DNA of 64,000 nucleotides, taken from contig NZ_CANLRL010000001.1 in NCBI RefSeq assembly GCF_947493595.1, forward strand, positions 930,001-994,000. The letters are read 5' to 3'. Numbering within the stretch: position 1 is the first letter of the stretch; each line of letters starts with the position of its first letter. The notes below the pieces were generated by a model that was given only the letters and a program-made list of their open reading frames with translations, was not told where the DNA came from and made no database searches. A program made the translations under genes and the position numbers. This stretch comes from an uncultured Shimia sp. Its GTDB lineage: Bacteria > Pseudomonadota > Alphaproteobacteria > Rhodobacterales > Rhodobacteraceae. Shown in pieces: positions 35,735-46,382 of the stretch.

Positions 35735-36433
35735 CTAGTCGTCTGACACAACCACCCGCAGATGCGGGTGCCGCGTTGGGGCAAGGCGCGGCGCGGCCGG
35801 TGTTTTGGCGTGCTCCTGCGCTGGCTTGATCCCAGCCGGCGTGGTAATTTCGACTTTCTGAGGTTGTGGTGCCGCCACGATGTCAGAAAGAATGCTGGTG
35901 TTTGGCATGTCGATCCGGCGCAGGAAGCTGCCTTCCAGATCAAACCGCTGTGGTGCACGGCCCAAATCGCCGTCCACAGTGATGGCGCCTAGAATACGGT
36001 TCACTTCGCCGCTGTCAGACCGCAGTGGCAGCAACATCATTTCGGCATTGAGACCATTGCGGCGGAAACCACGGGTGGTGCTCATTTCCAGACGGCCAAT
36101 TGCTGGTGCGGCAAAGACTTTTTCCAGCGCCTGACCAAAGCTGTCCCGAGACGCTTCGTTGATCAGCGCGGACATGGGCATGCCGCGCATGTCCATGCCC
36201 ATCACATCGGTGAGCGTGTTGCAGGAGACCCGCAGGCGCGCCATACCCGGTGCGATACGTTCCAGAATGAACGCGTGCTTGAGCACTTTCTGAATTTGGC
36301 GTGGGTCCACGTCGCTGCGATAGGGCACCGGGTGCCCGTCGCGCAGGCCGTCCCAGTAAGCTTTTACATCCTGCATCACGGCGATGCTGTGCACCTTTGC
36401 CGCGCTGGATTTTCCGTCACCAAAAATTCTCAT
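35735..36433 (-). CDS. PAS_5-family protein
   Basis: A 232-residue cytosolic protein with a PAS-type fold of the alphaproteobacterial PAS_5 (PF07310) family across about residues 20-165. The AYWDGLRDGHPVPYRSDVDP motif and LKHAFILERIAPGMARLRV are typical. The C-terminal 60 residues are Pro/Ala-rich and probably disordered. No output domain (kinase, cyclase, HTH) is attached. Function is unknown; ligand or redox sensing is possible. Confidence 0.82.
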   Translation of the reverse strand: MRIFGDGKSSAAKVHSIAVMQDVKAYWDGLRDGHPVPYRSDVDPRQIQKVLKHAFILERIAPGMARLRVSCNTLTDVMGMDMRGMPMSALINEASRDSFGQALEKVFAAPAIGRLEMSTTRGFRRNGLNAEMMLLPLRSDSGEVNRILGAITVDGDLGRAPQRFDLEGSFLRRIDMPNTSILSDIVAAPQPQKVEITTPAGIKPAQEHAKTPAAPRLAPTRHPHLRVVVSDD

Positions 36434-36673
36434 GCTCTTCCCCCCAAGGAAAAAACTCTACGTCTGAACTTTGTACCCACACCCGCACCTTCGAGCCGGT
36501 TTCTGTTGCCGTTTGCTCAAAGTCGTAAACAACTTGTAAATCAGTTATCTCACATTTTAGCGGATTTGCGATAAAAAATGATTTCAATGGTTAACCGGTT
36601 GCGCCGTTAACATTGCTCTTCGTGCCGGAATGGATTTAGCTGTTACGCAACTGAAATTACAGGAGGACGTCCC

Positions 36674-37564
36674 GTGCTGGAGTCGATGACCGGATACGCA
36701 AGCCTTAAAGGTGAAGGGCAAGGACACAGCTGGACCTGGGATCTGCGGAGCGTAAACGCCAAAGGGCTGGATTTGCGCCTGCGTGTGCCAGATTGGATTG
36801 AGGGGCTGGAACCTGCGGTGCGTGGCGCTTTGTCCAAAGGTATGGCGCGCGGCTCGGTGAACCTGTCGCTGCGGGTCAACCGAGATGACGACACCGGCGC
36901 CGTGGCGGTGAATCTGGCGCAGGTTGAGGCAGTACTTTCCGCACTTCAGGCGGTGGAAGAGCGGGCCATGGACAAAGGCATTTCTCTGGCTCCATCCAAA
37001 GCCAGTGATCTGTTGTCGCAACGCGGGGTGATGGAGCAAGCAGTTGATGAAACCGACAGCAAGGCGCTGTTGGCGGCGATCACCGCACAAATACCGGAAC
37101 TGTTGACCAGTTTTAAAGAGATGCGCGTCACGGAAGGCGCTGCATTGGAAGCGGTGATGAGTGACCAATTGGAGCAGGTGTCTGACCTGACGCAACAAGC
37201 CGCCGAGGCAGCTGAAGCGCGCCGCGAAGAGGTGGCGGACACGCTGAAGTCCAATCTCGCACGGGTTTTGGAGAACGCTGACGGCGTTGACGAGGGCCGC
37301 GTGGCGCAAGAATTGGCCATGCTGGCGGTAAAAGCGGATGTGATGGAGGAGTTGGATCGGTTGCGGGCCCATGTCACTGCCGCGCGCGAGTTGATTGCAA
37401 AAGGTAGCCCGGTTGGCCGGAAACTTGATTTCCTGATGCAGGAGTTCAACCGCGAGGCCAATACACTGTGCTCCAAGGCACAGTCGGTGGATTTGACGCG
37501 GATTGGGCTGGACCTCAAGGCCGTGATCGACCAGATGAGAGAGCAAGTTCAAAACGTGGAATAA
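36674..37564 (+). CDS. YicC-family endoribonuclease
   Basis: A 296-residue protein of the YicC/YloC family, shown in E. coli to be an endoribonuclease. It starts at a GTG (36674) with AGGAGG just upstream and reads LESMTGYAS, the family's hallmark start. The C terminus [15 protein letters not shown] is also typical. It precedes gmk by 4 bases, the usual arrangement in many bacteria. Confidence 0.93.
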   Translation: MLESMTGYASLKGEGQGHSWTWDLRSVNAKGLDLRLRVPDWIEGLEPAVRGALSKGMARGSVNLSLRVNRDDDTGAVAVNLAQVEAVLSALQAVEERAMDKGISLAPSKASDLLSQRGVMEQAVDETDSKALLAAITAQIPELLTSFKEMRVTEGAALEAVMSDQLEQVSDLTQQAAEAAEARREEVADTLKSNLARVLENADGVDEGRVAQELAMLAVKADVMEELDRLRAHVTAARELIAKGSPVGRKLDFLMQEFNREANTLCSKAQSVDLTRIGLDLKAVIDQMREQVQNVE

Positions 37565-37568
37565 TCAC

Positions 37569-38210
37569 ATGACTCAGCGACGTGGCCTGCTCATCATCCT
37601 GTCTTCACCCTCTGGCGCGGGGAAATCAACGCTCGCGCGGCGGTTGATGGAATGGGATTCCGGGTTGAGTTTCTCGATTTCCGCAACCACGCGGTCACCG
37701 CGCTCCGGCGAGGAACACGGCCGTGAGTATTACTTCCTGTCTGAAGATGATTTTAAAGCGCAGGTGGCGGACGGTGAGATGCTGGAACACGCCCACGTGT
37801 TTGGCAACTTTTATGGCTCCCCAGCGGGGCCAGTGCGTGAAACCATTGAAAGCGGCAATGACGTGCTGTTTGACGTGGACTGGCAAGGTGAGGCGCAGAT
37901 CCGCAACTCCGATTTGGGCAAACACGCGCTCTCGATCTTCATATTGCCGCCGTCGATCAAAGAGCTGCACCGCCGCTTGGTGAGCCGCGCGCAGGACAGC
38001 GATGATGTGATTGATAAGCGGATGCAGAAAAGCTGGGACGAGATCAGCCACTGGCATTCCTATGACTATGTGCTTGTGAATGATGATCTTGATGCCACAG
38101 AGGCACAGTTGAAAACCATTATCGCAGCAGAGCGTATGCGCCGCGAGCAGCAACCGGCGCTGCAAGGCCATGTAAATGGGCTGCAGAGTGAATTTCAGGA
38201 GATGTCTTAA
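37569..38210 (+). CDS. gmk: Guanylate kinase
   Basis: Phosphorylates GMP to GDP. The P-loop [10 protein letters not shown] is at residues 12-21, and [21 protein letters not shown] is the GMP-binding region. A normal-length protein of 213 residues. It follows yicC closely and its stop codon shares one base with the start of the next gene. Confidence 0.97.
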   Translation: MTQRRGLLIILSSPSGAGKSTLARRLMEWDSGLSFSISATTRSPRSGEEHGREYYFLSEDDFKAQVADGEMLEHAHVFGNFYGSPAGPVRETIESGNDVLFDVDWQGEAQIRNSDLGKHALSIFILPPSIKELHRRLVSRAQDSDDVIDKRMQKSWDEISHWHSYDYVLVNDDLDATEAQLKTIIAAERMRREQQPALQGHVNGLQSEFQEMS

Positions 38211-38731
38211 TGCCGATGTACGAATTGGACGGTGTTGCACCAAAGCAGGACGACAGCAGCTGGGTGGCGCCGGATGCCAATGTGATTGGCAATGTGGTGC
38301 TAGAAGCGGACACCTCGGTCTGGTTTGGCAGCACGTTGCGCGGGGATAATGAGACTATCACAGTGGGCGCAGGCTCCAACGTGCAGGAAAACACCGTGAT
38401 GCACACCGATCCTGGTTATCCCTTGACGATTGGTAAGAACTGCACAATTGGCCATAAGGCGATGCTGCATGGCTGCACCATTGGTGACAATAGCCTGATT
38501 GGCATGGGTGCCACGGTGCTCAATGGCGCGAAGATTGGCAAGAACTGCCTGATCGGGGCAGGGGCGTTGATCACCGAAGGCAAGGGAATCCCAGATGGCA
38601 GTCTGGTGATGGGCGCGCCGGGTAAAGTGGTGCGTCAACTGGATGAAGCAGGTATCACCGGTCTGGCGATGTCGGCAAAGCACTACCAGGAAAATGCCAA
38701 ACGCTTCAAAACGGGGCTGCGCGAGGTTTGA
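38210..38731 (+). CDS. Gamma-type carbonic anhydrase-family protein
   Basis: A 173-residue left-handed beta-helix protein of the gamma carbonic anhydrase (PaaY/YrdA-like) family, with hexapeptide repeats such as [16 protein letters not shown] and [17 protein letters not shown]. The metal-binding His residues are in [10 protein letters not shown] and [10 protein letters not shown]. Whether it hydrates CO2 or acts on another substrate cannot be told. It overlaps gmk by one base. Confidence 0.9.
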   Translation: MPMYELDGVAPKQDDSSWVAPDANVIGNVVLEADTSVWFGSTLRGDNETITVGAGSNVQENTVMHTDPGYPLTIGKNCTIGHKAMLHGCTIGDNSLIGMGATVLNGAKIGKNCLIGAGALITEGKGIPDGSLVMGAPGKVVRQLDEAGITGLAMSAKHYQENAKRFKTGLREV

Positions 38732-38759
38732 CGGCAGATTTTGCCCTGACACCGACGTT

Positions 38760-38777
38760 CTGTCATAAAACTGTTAC
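38760..38777 (+). promoter_or_regulatory. Pho box upstream of phoR
   Basis: CTGTCAT-AAAA-CTGTTAC matches the two 7-bp repeats (consensus CTGTCAT, 4-bp spacer) of the PhoB-binding site. It is 77 bases before the phoR ATG. Confidence 0.78.
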
Positions 38778-38853
38778 GGTAAAACGGTTTGAGCCGTGGG
38801 GTTGATGTGCCCCTTGCAGGGCAGCGCTGGACGGAACGGACGGGAGCGGGGCC

Positions 38854-39930
38854 ATGCCGCATGATTTTTACAAGAGCTACCTAGAGGCAGTGCCGCTGCC
38901 GGCAGTGCTGGTTGACGCGGAGGCCCGCATACTGGCTGGCAACGAGGCGGCGGTGAAGCTCAACCCCCACGCGGATGATGACCGGCCGCTGATTTTGGTG
39001 TTCCGCCAACCGAGCCTGAACAGCGCCGTGGATGCCTGCTTGAATGATGGCAAAAGCCATCGCGCGATTTACGCGCACAGCGATGGGCCGCAGGAGCACC
39101 GCTTTGACGTCACAGTGTCACCGGTAGACTTGGTGGCAGCGTCTGGTGGAAGACTGGTGGCGTCGAGCATGCGTACCAAAGGGGTGATGATCTGTTTTCA
39201 GGATGTCACCGAGGTCCAACAGCTCGATCAGATGCGGCGGGATTTTGTCGCCAATGTCAGCCATGAGCTGCGCACGCCCCTGACGGCGATCCTGGGTTTC
39301 GTGGAAACTCTGCAAGGACCTGCGCGGGGCGACGGTGCGGCGACCGAGCGCTTCTTGGGCATCATGTCCGAAGAAGCCAGCCGGATGAACCGTTTGGTCG
39401 GAGACTTGCTGTCCTTGAGCCGTGTGGAAGAGGTGTCACGCATGCGGCCCACCGATCCGATCGATCTGGACCAGATCATTCGTGCGGTGATCCGCAACCT
39501 GTCTCCTTTGGCGGAGAGCAACCAGAGCACCGTGACTTACCAGGATGCGACTGCTCCCGTGGTGGTGCCGGGCGATCCGGACCAGCTTTTACAAGTCATC
39601 ACCAATCTCGTGGAGAACGCGCTGAAATATGGGGGGCAGGGCACGCAGGTAGAGATCAGTCTCACACAGGTGCAGTCGCAAGCAGGCTTGCGCGGCACGG
39701 GATGGATGGTCTCGGTAAAAGACAACGGCCCCGGCATCGACGGCATTCACATCGCACGACTCACCGAGCGGTTTTATAGAATCGATTCCCACAGATCGCG
39801 GGAAATGGGCGGCACGGGGCTTGGCCTCGCCATTGTGAAACACATCATCAATCGCCATCGCGGCCGTTTGAAGATCGAGAGCACTTTAGGAAAAGGCAGT
39901 GTTTTCAGCGTGGTACTCCCCGCCACCTAA
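38854..39930 (+). CDS. phoR: Phosphate-regulon sensor kinase PhoR, lacking membrane helices
   Basis: A 358-residue histidine kinase that controls PhoB. An N-terminal PAS-like region (about 10-118) precedes the HisKA domain, with the phospho-accepting H137 in FVANVSHELRTPL. An ATPase domain with NLVENALKYG, DNGPGIDG and GGTGLGLAIVKH follows. No transmembrane segment is visible at the N terminus, unlike E. coli PhoR, so it should be cytosolic and depend on PstSCAB/PhoU for its signal. It heads the pho-pst run. Confidence 0.92.
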   Translation: MPHDFYKSYLEAVPLPAVLVDAEARILAGNEAAVKLNPHADDDRPLILVFRQPSLNSAVDACLNDGKSHRAIYAHSDGPQEHRFDVTVSPVDLVAASGGRLVASSMRTKGVMICFQDVTEVQQLDQMRRDFVANVSHELRTPLTAILGFVETLQGPARGDGAATERFLGIMSEEASRMNRLVGDLLSLSRVEEVSRMRPTDPIDLDQIIRAVIRNLSPLAESNQSTVTYQDATAPVVVPGDPDQLLQVITNLVENALKYGGQGTQVEISLTQVQSQAGLRGTGWMVSVKDNGPGIDGIHIARLTERFYRIDSHRSREMGGTGLGLAIVKHIINRHRGRLKIESTLGKGSVFSVVLPAT

Positions 39931-39966
39931 GGTGTCTTTTTACTGGAACGTCACAAAAAGCGGGAT

Positions 39967-39984
39967 TTGTCACACGGCTGTTAC
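39967..39984 (+). promoter_or_regulatory. Pho box upstream of pstS
   Basis: TTGTCAC-ACGG-CTGTTAC fits the two-repeat Pho box. A further GCGTCAC follows at the next 11-bp step (39989), and a CGTCAC lies two steps upstream, so PhoB dimers may stack. It lies 88 bases before the pstS ATG. Confidence 0.82.
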
Positions 39985-40071
39985 ATACGCGTCACAAAAG
40001 CTTTGACCAGGCACTTTAGATCGTCGCTCGAGACTGTCGACGAACAGTCTGGATCAAATGGAGTTACACTT

Positions 40072-41124
40072 ATGTCCGTCAAACTGACTGCCTCTGCTCT
40101 GGCCATCGCGGCCGTTGCCGCCACTTCTGCCGCCGCGCGTGACCAAGTACAGGTCGCCGGTTCTTCCACCGTTCTGCCCTACGCGTCCATCGTAGCGGAA
40201 GCCTTTGGTGAAAACTTTGACTTCCCAACTCCGGTTGTTGAATCCGGTGGGTCCTCTGCTGGTCTGAAGCGGTTCTGTGAAGGTGTTGGCGAAAACACCA
40301 TCGACGTGGCCAACGCGTCGCGCAAGATCAAAGACAAAGAGATCAAAGCCTGTGCGGAAGCCGGTGTAACCGACATCATCGAAGTGCGCATCGGTTATGA
40401 TGGCATCGTGTTTGCCTCCGACATCAACGGCAACGGTTTTGAATACACTCCAAGCGACTGGTTCCTGGCACTGTCCAACGAAATCCTCGTGGACGGCCAG
40501 ATGGTTGCCAACCCAAACAAAACCTGGGCCGATGTGAACGCGAACTTCCCGGCGCAAGCGCTGCAAGCCTTCATCCCGGGCACCAAGCACGGCACCCGTG
40601 AGGTGTTTGAAGACAAAGTGATCCTGGCGGGCTGTGAAGCCACTGGCGCGTTTGACGTGCTGCTGGCGGCGGCCGAAGGTGACACCGACAAAGCCAAGCA
40701 CAAGGCGGCTGAAAAAGCCTGTATTTCCCTGCGCACCGACGGTGTGTCTGTGGACATTGACGGCGACTACACCGAGACCCTGGCCCGCATCGAAAGCAAC
40801 AAAGACGGCATCGGCGTCTTTGGTCTGGCGTTCTATGAGAACAACACCGACAAGCTGCAGGTTGCGACCATGTCGGGCATCGTGCCATCCACCGAGAGCA
40901 TCGCAACCGGTGAGTACCCAGTGTCTCGTCCGCTGTACTTCTACGTGAAGAAAGCGCACATCGGCGTGATCCCAGGCCTGAAAGAATACGCGGAATTCTT
41001 TATCGCGGACGAGATCGCGGGTGAAGACGGTCCTCTGGCGGAATACGGCCTCGTGTCCGACCCAGAGCTGGCCGATACCCAGAACGCAGTTGCAGACGAA
41101 GCCGTGCTCGGCTCCAACATGTAA
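40072..41124 (+). CDS. pstS: Phosphate ABC transporter substrate-binding protein PstS
   Basis: Periplasmic phosphate receptor of 350 residues. A Sec signal (MSVKLTASALAIAAVAATSAAA) precedes the mature N terminus near RDQVQVAGSSTVLPYA, and the SGGSSAGLKRFCEG segment forms the phosphate-binding loop. It is the PstS form of alphaproteobacteria with cysteine pairs (C96-like, C120). The start at 40072 was chosen by the signal peptide; a longer frame upstream lacks one. Strong expression is expected from the Pho box. Confidence 0.94.
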   Translation: MSVKLTASALAIAAVAATSAAARDQVQVAGSSTVLPYASIVAEAFGENFDFPTPVVESGGSSAGLKRFCEGVGENTIDVANASRKIKDKEIKACAEAGVTDIIEVRIGYDGIVFASDINGNGFEYTPSDWFLALSNEILVDGQMVANPNKTWADVNANFPAQALQAFIPGTKHGTREVFEDKVILAGCEATGAFDVLLAAAEGDTDKAKHKAAEKACISLRTDGVSVDIDGDYTETLARIESNKDGIGVFGLAFYENNTDKLQVATMSGIVPSTESIATGEYPVSRPLYFYVKKAHIGVIPGLKEYAEFFIADEIAGEDGPLAEYGLVSDPELADTQNAVADEAVLGSNM

Positions 41125-41137
41125 TCACTCCCTTGAT

Positions 41138-41172
41138 CGGGCGGCGCGACGGTTCGTGCCGCCCGGTTTTTC
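41138..41172 (+). terminator. Hairpin between pstS and pstC
   Basis: CGGGCGGC pairs with GCCGCCCG around a 12-base loop and a run of T follows. This would let pstS be made in excess over the permease genes, as is common for binding-protein genes. Confidence 0.82.
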
Positions 41173-41193
41173 CCTGAACAAAGGCGCCCACAA

Positions 41194-42666
41194 ATGCCAC
41201 TTTCCTGGCTTGTCCTATTGGTCCTTGCCCTCGCAGCGGCGGGGTATTTTATTGGACGGATACGTGTTTTGAAATTGGCGGGGGGCGATATCCGCGCTCT
41301 GCACAGCTTGCCGATCTACTACGGCACCAATGTCGCCTTGAGCGTGGCTGTGCCCGCGATCGCGGTGTTGCTGGTATGGCTGTTGGCGCAGCCGACGCTG
41401 ATTGAGCGGTCGGTGTCCGGCATGATTGCGCCGGAGATGATCCCGGAAGGCTCCAACCTGAACCTGGTGATGTCCGATGTGCGCCGCGTGGCGGACGGGC
41501 TGAACACCGCGATTTCGGGCGGCGCAATGAGTTTGGCAGAAGTCGAGGCCATGGACGCCACCGTTGTGGATGTGCGCGCACGTTTGGGAGAGTTGGGCGT
41601 GGCCCTAGGACAAGATGTGCGCCCCGAGGTTCTGGCGGCAGCGAAGTCCTATCGCAGCGCCGCAGTGACCGGCAACACGTTGCGTACTTTGATTGTTTTG
41701 GCGCTGGCCGGGATTGGCTTTGGCATTTCCTTCAGCAAAACCAAGCCTGACTATCGTGCCCGCAATGTGGTGGAACGTGCGGTGCTGGCGCTATTGATGG
41801 CGGCGGCCTCGCTGGCGATCTTGACCACCGTGGGCATTGTGCTGTCGATGCTGTTTGAGACCATCAACTTCTTCGGCCTGCACAACTGGCGCGACTTCTT
41901 CTTTGGCACCACCTGGGCGCCAAACTTCCGCGGCGACAGTGAGCTTTCGATCCTGCCACTGTTGTGGGGCACGCTTTACATCTCTTTCATCGCACTTTTG
42001 GTGGCGGTGCCAATTGGACTATTTGCGGCGATTTATCTCTCTGAATACGCCGGGCCAAAGACACGCGCTATCGCCAAGCCTCTATTGGAAATTCTTGCTG
42101 GGATCCCAACCATTGTTTACGGTCTGTTTGCGCTGCTGACAGTGGGGCCTTTGCTGGTGAATATGTTTGGCCAAAGCGGTTCTCTAGGCCTGGGCTGGAT
42201 GAGCGGGGCCACCTCTGTTTTGACGGCCGGCATTGTGATGGGCATCATGCTCATTCCCTTTGTCAGCTCGCTGTCAGACGACATCATCAACGCGGTGCCA
42301 CAGACGATGCGCGACGGCTCACTTGGCCTTGGCGCGACCCCCAGCGAAACCATCCGTCAGGTTGTGATCCCTGCGGCTTTGCCTGGCATCGTGGGTGCCA
42401 TCCTGTTGGCTGCCTCGCGCGCAATTGGCGAGACCATGATTGTGGTGATGGGGGCAGGGGCGATTGCCAAGTTTTCGGCCAACCCGTTTGAAAGCATGAC
42501 CACAATCACCACCCGGATTGTGAGCCAATTAACCGGAGACGGTGACTTTGCGAGCCCGGAAACGCTGGTGGCCTTTGCCCTTGGCCTCTCCCTCTTTGTT
42601 CTGACCCTCGGCCTCAATGTGCTGGCGCTCTACATCGTGCGCAAATATCGGGAGCAATACGAATGA
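41194..42666 (+). CDS. pstC: Phosphate ABC transporter permease PstC
   Basis: A 490-residue permease with an N-terminal extension (about 1-200) before the ABC permease core. The core holds six helices, with the EAA-type loop GATPSETIRQVVIPAALPGIVGA. It is longer than E. coli PstC (about 320), as usual in alphaproteobacteria. It overlaps pstA by 4 bases. Confidence 0.93.
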   Translation: MPLSWLVLLVLALAAAGYFIGRIRVLKLAGGDIRALHSLPIYYGTNVALSVAVPAIAVLLVWLLAQPTLIERSVSGMIAPEMIPEGSNLNLVMSDVRRVADGLNTAISGGAMSLAEVEAMDATVVDVRARLGELGVALGQDVRPEVLAAAKSYRSAAVTGNTLRTLIVLALAGIGFGISFSKTKPDYRARNVVERAVLALLMAAASLAILTTVGIVLSMLFETINFFGLHNWRDFFFGTTWAPNFRGDSELSILPLLWGTLYISFIALLVAVPIGLFAAIYLSEYAGPKTRAIAKPLLEILAGIPTIVYGLFALLTVGPLLVNMFGQSGSLGLGWMSGATSVLTAGIVMGIMLIPFVSSLSDDIINAVPQTMRDGSLGLGATPSETIRQVVIPAALPGIVGAILLAASRAIGETMIVVMGAGAIAKFSANPFESMTTITTRIVSQLTGDGDFASPETLVAFALGLSLFVLTLGLNVLALYIVRKYREQYE

Positions 42667-44012
42667 CCGACACGACGCAAAACACAGGCGCCGTTACGCC
42701 CATAAGTTCGCTGCACACGCTGGATGCACGCACCAAACGCCGCAATGCTGCGGAAAACCGCTTTAAGCTCTATGGCATGATTGCGATTGGCATTGGCCTA
42801 CTGATGCTGGTGACGCTGCTCACCACCATCCTGTCCAAAGGCACCGGTGCGTTTACGCAGACCTTTGTGACCATGGAAGTAGAGCTGCTGGAGAGCAAGC
42901 TGGACAAGTCTGGCGAACGTGATCTGGAGAAGATTAAGAAGGTCACTACCTTTGGCTACGCTCCGCTGATCAAAACCGCGTTTGAGAAAACCGTGGAGAT
43001 CCATGGGATTGAGACCGATCTTAAATCCAAGACAATGGCAAAGATCCTTTCAAAATCGGCGGCAAGCCAGCTGCGCAACTATGTGATCGCCAATCCAGAT
43101 CAGATTGGTCAGACCATCGAGTTCCGCTTCCTCGCCAATAGCCGTGTGGACGGCTACATGAAGGGGCGTGTGACGCGGGACAGCATTGCCAATGACAAGA
43201 ACATCACGCCGGCGCAGCTCGATTTTGTGGATCAGTTGATTGAGGCGGGCGCGCTCAAAAAGACCTTCAACATTGATTTCATCATTGGCGCTGATGCGTC
43301 CGATCAGCGCCCGGAGGCCGCCGGCATTGGCGTCGCTATGATGGGTTCTTTGTTCATGATGCTTGTGGTGTTGGCGTTGGCTTTGCCAATTGGTGTCGCG
43401 GCCTCGATCTATCTTGAGGAATTTGCGCCCAAGAACTGGATCACCGATATCATCGAGGTGAACATCTCCAACCTCGCGGCGGTGCCGTCGATTGTCTTTG
43501 GTATTCTGGGTCTGGCGGTTTTCATCAACTACATGCACCTGCCGCAATCCGCGCCTCTGGTGGGTGGTTTGGTGCTAACCCTGATGACCTTGCCTACCAT
43601 CATCATCTCGACCCGCGCCGCACTGAAAGCGGTGCCGCCAAGCATCCGCGATGCGGCGCTGGGGGTAGGGGCCTCCAAAATGCAGGCGGTGTTCCATCAC
43701 GTGTTGCCACTGGCCGCACCTGGCATCCTGACCGGAACCATCATTGGCCTCGCGCAAGCGCTTGGGGAAACCGCGCCACTGCTATTGATCGGGATGATTG
43801 GCTTCATCGCATCCAACATGCCGGAGACTGTGGGCGAAGGCCTGCTGTCGCCAAACTCCGCCATGCCAGCCCAGATTTACGAATGGGCCAAACGGGCGGA
43901 CCCGGCCTTTTATGAACGCGCCTGGGGTGGGATCATCATTCTCTTGATCTTCCTCATCTCAATGAACACTCTTGCAGTACTCCTGCGCCGCCGGTTTGAA
44001 CGCCGTTGGTAA
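42663..44012 (+). CDS. pstA: Phosphate ABC transporter permease PstA
   Basis: A 449-residue permease. An N-terminal DUF3333-type extension (about 1-215) precedes the permease core, with the loop [23 protein letters not shown]. It pairs with PstC to form the phosphate channel. It is also longer than the E. coli protein. Confidence 0.93.
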   Translation: MTDTTQNTGAVTPISSLHTLDARTKRRNAAENRFKLYGMIAIGIGLLMLVTLLTTILSKGTGAFTQTFVTMEVELLESKLDKSGERDLEKIKKVTTFGYAPLIKTAFEKTVEIHGIETDLKSKTMAKILSKSAASQLRNYVIANPDQIGQTIEFRFLANSRVDGYMKGRVTRDSIANDKNITPAQLDFVDQLIEAGALKKTFNIDFIIGADASDQRPEAAGIGVAMMGSLFMMLVVLALALPIGVAASIYLEEFAPKNWITDIIEVNISNLAAVPSIVFGILGLAVFINYMHLPQSAPLVGGLVLTLMTLPTIIISTRAALKAVPPSIRDAALGVGASKMQAVFHHVLPLAAPGILTGTIIGLAQALGETAPLLLIGMIGFIASNMPETVGEGLLSPNSAMPAQIYEWAKRADPAFYERAWGGIIILLIFLISMNTLAVLLRRRFERRW

Positions 44013-44028
44013 GCGAAGGAACTCTCTC

Positions 44029-44826
44029 ATGTATGACACTGAAAAACTGGGGACCGACGTGAACCAGACCGAAACAAAAATTTCCGCCCGCAATGTGCAG
44101 GTTTACTATGGCGACACCCACGCGATCAAAGACGTGAACGTGGATATTGATGCCAAATCCGTGACCGCTTTCATTGGTCCGTCGGGTTGCGGAAAGTCGA
44201 CTTTCTTACGCTGTATCAACCGGATGAACGACACAATTGATGTATGCCGCGTAGAAGGTGACATTAAAATTGATGGCGAAGACATCTATGACAAACGGGT
44301 TGATCCGGTACAGCTGCGTGCCAAGGTGGGGATGGTCTTTCAGAAGCCAAACCCATTCCCCAAGTCGATTTATGACAACATCGCATACGGGCCACGCATC
44401 CATGGCTTGGCAAAGAACAAAGCCGATCTAGATGAGATCGTTGAAAAATCCCTGCGTCGTGGTGCGATCTGGAACGAAGTGAAAGACCGTTTACACGCGC
44501 CAGGCACCGGCCTGTCGGGAGGGCAACAGCAACGTCTGTGCATCGCGCGGGCCGTAGCGACCGAGCCTGAAGTGCTGCTGATGGATGAGCCATGTTCGGC
44601 GCTGGACCCGATTGCCACAGCACAAGTCGAGGAGCTGATCGACGAGCTGCGTGATCAGTATTCAGTGGTGATTGTGACCCACTCGATGCAGCAAGCGGCC
44701 CGTGTCAGCCAAAAGACAGCCTTCTTCCACCTTGGCAATTTGGTGGAATACGGTGACACCTCGCAGATTTTCACAAACCCCAAAGATGAGCGCACCGAAA
44801 GCTACATCACCGGCCGGATCGGCTAA
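44029..44826 (+). CDS. pstB: Phosphate ABC transporter ATPase PstB
   Basis: A 265-residue ABC ATPase. Walker A is GPSGCGKST, the signature is [14 protein letters not shown] and Walker B is [13 protein letters not shown]. The start at 44029 has AAGGA 8 bases ahead and was preferred to a longer frame that runs into pstA. Confidence 0.97.
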   Translation: MYDTEKLGTDVNQTETKISARNVQVYYGDTHAIKDVNVDIDAKSVTAFIGPSGCGKSTFLRCINRMNDTIDVCRVEGDIKIDGEDIYDKRVDPVQLRAKVGMVFQKPNPFPKSIYDNIAYGPRIHGLAKNKADLDEIVEKSLRRGAIWNEVKDRLHAPGTGLSGGQQQRLCIARAVATEPEVLLMDEPCSALDPIATAQVEELIDELRDQYSVVIVTHSMQQAARVSQKTAFFHLGNLVEYGDTSQIFTNPKDERTESYITGRIG

Positions 44827-44837
44827 GGAGAGAGACC

Positions 44838-45533
44838 ATGAACGACCAACATATTGTGTCCGCCTTTGACCGGGATCTGGAAGGCATTCAGGCCCATGTG
44901 ATGAAAATGGGTGGTCTTGTGGAAGCCGCAATTGGCGAGGCGGCCAACGCCATGGTGGCCCGAGATCAAGAGCTTGCGGAGCAGGTGAGGGCGGCGGACA
45001 AAGCCATTGATGCGCTGGAAGAGTTAATCAACGAACGCTGTGCCAATTTGATTGCGTTGCGGGCACCTGCGGCGGTGGATCTGCGGGTAGTGCTGTCGGT
45101 GATGAAGATTGCCGGAAACCTGGAACGCATTGGTGACTATGCGAAAAACATGGCCAAGCGGACCTCCGTTCTGGTGCATATGGAGCAAGTTGAAGGCGCA
45201 CATGCATCGCTCAAACGCATGGCCCATGAAGTGCAACTGATGCTGAAAGACGTCCTGGACGCCTTTATCCAGCGCGACGTGGATTTGGCGCGGGATGTGC
45301 TGGAACGAGACGAAGGCGTCGACCAAATGTACAACGCTTTGTTCCGCGAATTCTTGACTTTCATGATGGAAGATCCGCGCTACATAACACCCTGTATGCA
45401 TTTGCATTTTATGGCAAAAAACACCGAACGCATGGGAGATCATGTCACTGCGATTGCCGAACAGGTGGTCTATCTGGTGACCGGCAGCATGCCGGAAGAC
45501 GCGCGTCCCAAAGCCACACGGCTTGACGCGTAA
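44838..45533 (+). CDS. phoU: Phosphate transport regulator PhoU
   Basis: A 231-residue helical protein with two PhoU repeats (about 15-105 and 120-210), each with the metal-binding E/DxxxD pattern (ERIGDYAKNMAKR and ERMGDHVTAIAEQ). It couples the transporter to PhoR, repressing the regulon when phosphate is plentiful. It follows pstB by 11 bases. Confidence 0.96.
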   Translation: MNDQHIVSAFDRDLEGIQAHVMKMGGLVEAAIGEAANAMVARDQELAEQVRAADKAIDALEELINERCANLIALRAPAAVDLRVVLSVMKIAGNLERIGDYAKNMAKRTSVLVHMEQVEGAHASLKRMAHEVQLMLKDVLDAFIQRDVDLARDVLERDEGVDQMYNALFREFLTFMMEDPRYITPCMHLHFMAKNTERMGDHVTAIAEQVVYLVTGSMPEDARPKATRLDA

Positions 45534-45557
45534 AACCCCCTTAAGAGGATAAAGACG

Positions 45558-46247
45558 ATGGCAAAAGATCATCCCACCGTTCTCATAGTTGAAGACGAAC
45601 CCGCACAGCGGGAGGTTCTCAGCTACAACTTACAGGCTGAAGGCTTTGATGTGGAATCTGCTGCAGATGGCGATACCGCACTGATGATGGTTCAGGAAGT
45701 CCAACCGGACATCATTGTGCTGGACTGGATGTTGCCCGGAACATCCGGAATCGAGATCTGCCGACGCTTAAAAACTCGGACTGAAACCCGCAGCATTCCG
45801 GTGATTATGTTGTCAGCCAGGTCTGAGGAAGTGGACCGTGTGCGTGGTCTGGAAACCGGCGCAGACGACTATGTAGTAAAGCCATACTCCGTGATGGAGT
45901 TGATGGCACGGGTACGCAACCAATTGCGTCGTGTACGGCCGTCTTCCGTGGGGCAAACGCTCACCTATGAGGACATTATCCTCGACGCCGAAACACATCG
46001 GGTGACCCGCAACGAAGAGGCGCTGCGGTTGGGCCCAACAGAGTTCCGTTTATTGGCAACCTTCATGGAGAAGCCAGGCCGCGTGTGGAGCCGGGAGCAA
46101 CTGTTGGATCGCGTGTGGGGGCGGGATATCTATGTCGACAGTCGAACCGTTGATGTTCACATAGGACGCTTGCGAAAAGCGCTTTGCGTGCATGGCGGCG
46201 ATGATCCGTTGCGGACGGTGCGTGGCGCTGGCTACGCGCTGGGGTGA
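45558..46247 (+). CDS. phoB: Phosphate-regulon response regulator PhoB
   Basis: A 229-residue OmpR-type regulator. The receiver has the acidic pocket VEDEP and phosphorylated D56 in IVLDWMLPG; the C-terminal winged helix runs from about residue 130 to the end (REQLLDRVWG...RLRKAL). It is the last gene of the run, so phoR and phoB lie at opposite ends of the pst operon. Confidence 0.96.
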   Translation: MAKDHPTVLIVEDEPAQREVLSYNLQAEGFDVESAADGDTALMMVQEVQPDIIVLDWMLPGTSGIEICRRLKTRTETRSIPVIMLSARSEEVDRVRGLETGADDYVVKPYSVMELMARVRNQLRRVRPSSVGQTLTYEDIILDAETHRVTRNEEALRLGPTEFRLLATFMEKPGRVWSREQLLDRVWGRDIYVDSRTVDVHIGRLRKALCVHGGDDPLRTVRGAGYALG

Positions 46248-46276
46248 CTGTTCCTAATATGAAGCCTGTCGTGCAA

Positions 46277-46300
46277 GCCTTTAAGAAGGCGACCTTTTTT
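46277..46300 (+). terminator. Terminator of phoB
   Basis: GCCTT-TAAG-AAGGC hairpin followed by GACCTTTTTT, 30 bases past the phoB stop. Confidence 0.82.
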
Positions 46301-46335
46301 GCTGCGCTTACATTCACCTAGACAGTTAAAAACGT

Positions 46336-46363
46336 AGGCGTGCGATTTTCTTTTTGCACGCCT
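46336..46363. terminator. Second hairpin downstream of phoB
   Basis: AGGCGTGC pairs with GCACGCCT around a T-rich loop. No long T run follows, so it may be a backup terminator or a different structure. Confidence 0.5.
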
Positions 46364-46382
46364 CATTTGGGATATTGGTATA

